Positions 5,117 to 5,731 of a DNA stretch of 5,731 nucleotides are shown here, piece after piece. Source of the DNA: Clostridium sp. UBA6758 (GTDB taxonomy: Bacteria > Bacillota > Clostridia > Clostridiales > Clostridiaceae); NCBI GenBank assembly GCA_002453475.1, contig DKGY01000032.1:11344-17074 (forward strand), given 5' to 3'. Numbering within the stretch: the first letter of the stretch is position 1; every line of letters begins with the position of its first letter. The notes below the pieces were generated by a model that saw only the letters and a program-made list of their open reading frames with translations, was not told where the DNA came from and did not search any database. The position numbers were made by a program, and so were the translations under genes.

Positions 5117-5162
5117 AAAACTGCTAAAAGGTCCTACTTATAGTTAACCTTTTAACAGTTTT
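5117..5162 (-). terminator. Intrinsic terminator of the peptide deformylase gene
   Basis: The arms 5117-5132 and 5147-5162 pair over 16 positions with a single mismatch, enclosing a 14-nt loop. On the minus strand the stem ends in TTTTT followed by more T-rich sequence. It begins 30 nt after the deformylase stop codon. The plus strand also ends in four Ts (the last paired bases), so some function in the other direction is possible, but no plus-strand gene needs it. Confidence 0.85.
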
Positions 5163-5192
5163 ACCTATTTTAATATTATCATTAAAAAACTT

Positions 5193-5672
5193 TTATTCTT
5201 TACTCTCAACTAATTCATACATCTCATCAGCTCTTTCCATGTAAAGAATTCCTTCTAAATGATCCATCTCATGACAGAAAACTCTTGCCATAAAATCTTC
5301 TACCTCATACTTTATTAGCTTACCATCTTCATTTAAAGCTTCAACTATCATTTTTGTAGGTCTTTCAACCAATCCTTCGTATCCAACATAACTAAGACAC
5401 CCTTCATAATCTCTATCCATTTCCTTAGATGCTTTAATAACTTTAGGATTTATTAGTATTATAGGAGATGTATTATCAGGCGTTAAATCAATTAATATAA
5501 TTCTTTTATTTACAGCTATTTGTGGAGCTGCAAGTCCAACGCCTTCAACTGTTGATAATGTATCCTTCAAATCTTGAATTATTCCTCTGATTTCTTCATT
5601 TATTTCAACTACAGTATCACTAATTTTTTTTAAATGTTTATCTCCATACTGAACTATCTTCCTTACTGCCAT
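5193..5672 (-). CDS. def: Peptide deformylase
   Basis: A metalloenzyme that removes the formyl group from the N-terminal methionine of new proteins at the ribosome. All three family motifs are present, numbered from the ATG at 5672: GVGLAAPQ (44-51), EGCLS (90-94) with metal ligand C92, and HEMDH (134-138) with ligands H134 and H138 and catalytic E135. The frame is open to an ATG at 5690, but AAAGGGG (5687-5681) lies 8 nt before the ATG at 5672 and nothing similar precedes the outer ATG. I take the shorter 159-residue form, a usual length for bacterial deformylases. Motif 2 continues as YVGYEG where VPGYEG is more common. No fmt or priA follows; the gene ends in its own terminator, so this may be a stand-alone second copy. 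What lies upstream is outside the window. Confidence 0.95.
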   Translation of the reverse strand: MAVRKIVQYGDKHLKKISDTVVEINEEIRGIIQDLKDTLSTVEGVGLAAPQIAVNKRIILIDLTPDNTSPIILINPKVIKASKEMDRDYEGCLSYVGYEGLVERPTKMIVEALNEDGKLIKYEVEDFMARVFCHEMDHLEGILYMERADEMYELVESKE

Positions 5673-5680
5673 CTTAAGTT

Positions 5681-5687
5681 CCCCTTT
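5681..5687 (-). promoter_or_regulatory. Ribosome binding site that sets the deformylase start
   Basis: AAAGGGG on the minus strand is followed by 8 nt and the ATG at 5672. The in-frame ATG at 5690 precedes the site, which favours the internal start. Confidence 0.75.
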
Positions 5688-5700
5688 CATATTCTTTGAT

Positions 5701-5725
5701 AAGTATATTAAAACATACTTTTATA
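5701..5725 (-). promoter_or_regulatory. Possible promoter -10 with adjacent dyad upstream of deformylase
   Basis: AAGTAT/ATACTT (5701-5706/5715-5720) form a 6-bp dyad with an 8-bp spacer. It abuts a TATAAA on the minus strand (5725-5720) that could be a -10, placing the dyad at the transcription start. The -35 would lie at or beyond the window edge, so this cannot be completed. Confidence 0.25.
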
Positions 5726-5731
5726 TATTTG

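Noticed and set aside
5058..5117. Nineteen-residue Lys-rich peptide frame (MKVLKWLHKAIDNNYKLIK) that resembles a small amphipathic toxin
   Set aside because: No purine-rich ribosome site precedes the ATG and no good promoter is visible; a frame this short is expected by chance.

Overview
The window is strongly A+T-rich, and its gene set is that of a low-GC, spore-forming Firmicute, most likely Clostridium sensu stricto. It carries HPr kinase/phosphorylase, a Spo0E-like phosphatase, a clostridial-type M18 aminopeptidase, a DUF896 protein and peptide deformylase. Ribosome-binding sites are strong GGAGG-type sites, and two of the eight genes use GTG starts. Assignment to genus is inference; no rRNA is present.

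Layout. Positions 1-354 (+) hold the 3' end of an unrecognised gene. Positions 355-556 are a convergent gap with an intrinsic terminator (366-410) and, next to it, a structured block (409-530) of about 43% GC that encodes no protein. On the minus strand, read right to left, follow DUF896 (3125-3340), hprK (2151-3062) and the M18 aminopeptidase (557-1963). DUF896 and hprK lie 62 nt apart and probably share a transcript. The aminopeptidase lies 187 nt further on, behind a dyad-rich leader, and may have its own promoter. A divergent regulatory region (3341-3672) separates DUF896 from a plus-strand gene for a 67-residue Spo0E-like phosphatase (3673-3876). This region has a good sigma-A type promoter and a perfect Spo0A-box core (3465-3471). 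The Spo0E-like gene overlaps, tail to tail, a minus-strand pair: an extremely acidic protein of unknown function (4447-4839) and, 6 nt downstream, a flavodoxin-fold reductase with a four-cysteine motif (3868-4440). An A+T-rich gap of 353 bp (4840-5192) holds the terminator of the next gene, peptide deformylase (5193-5672, minus).

How the genes relate. hprK controls catabolite repression through HPr. The Spo0E-like protein should act on the sporulation regulator Spo0A~P, and the Spo0A box next to its gene suggests feedback or a link to the divergent DUF896-hprK unit. The aminopeptidase and deformylase are housekeeping protein-processing enzymes. The acidic protein and the reductase look translationally coupled, which hints at a functional pair.

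No mobile-element gene, CRISPR array, tRNA or rRNA was seen. The observations most worth pursuing are the structured intergenic element at 409-530, the Spo0E/Spo0A-box arrangement, and the acidic-protein/flavoprotein pair running antisense into the Spo0E-like gene.
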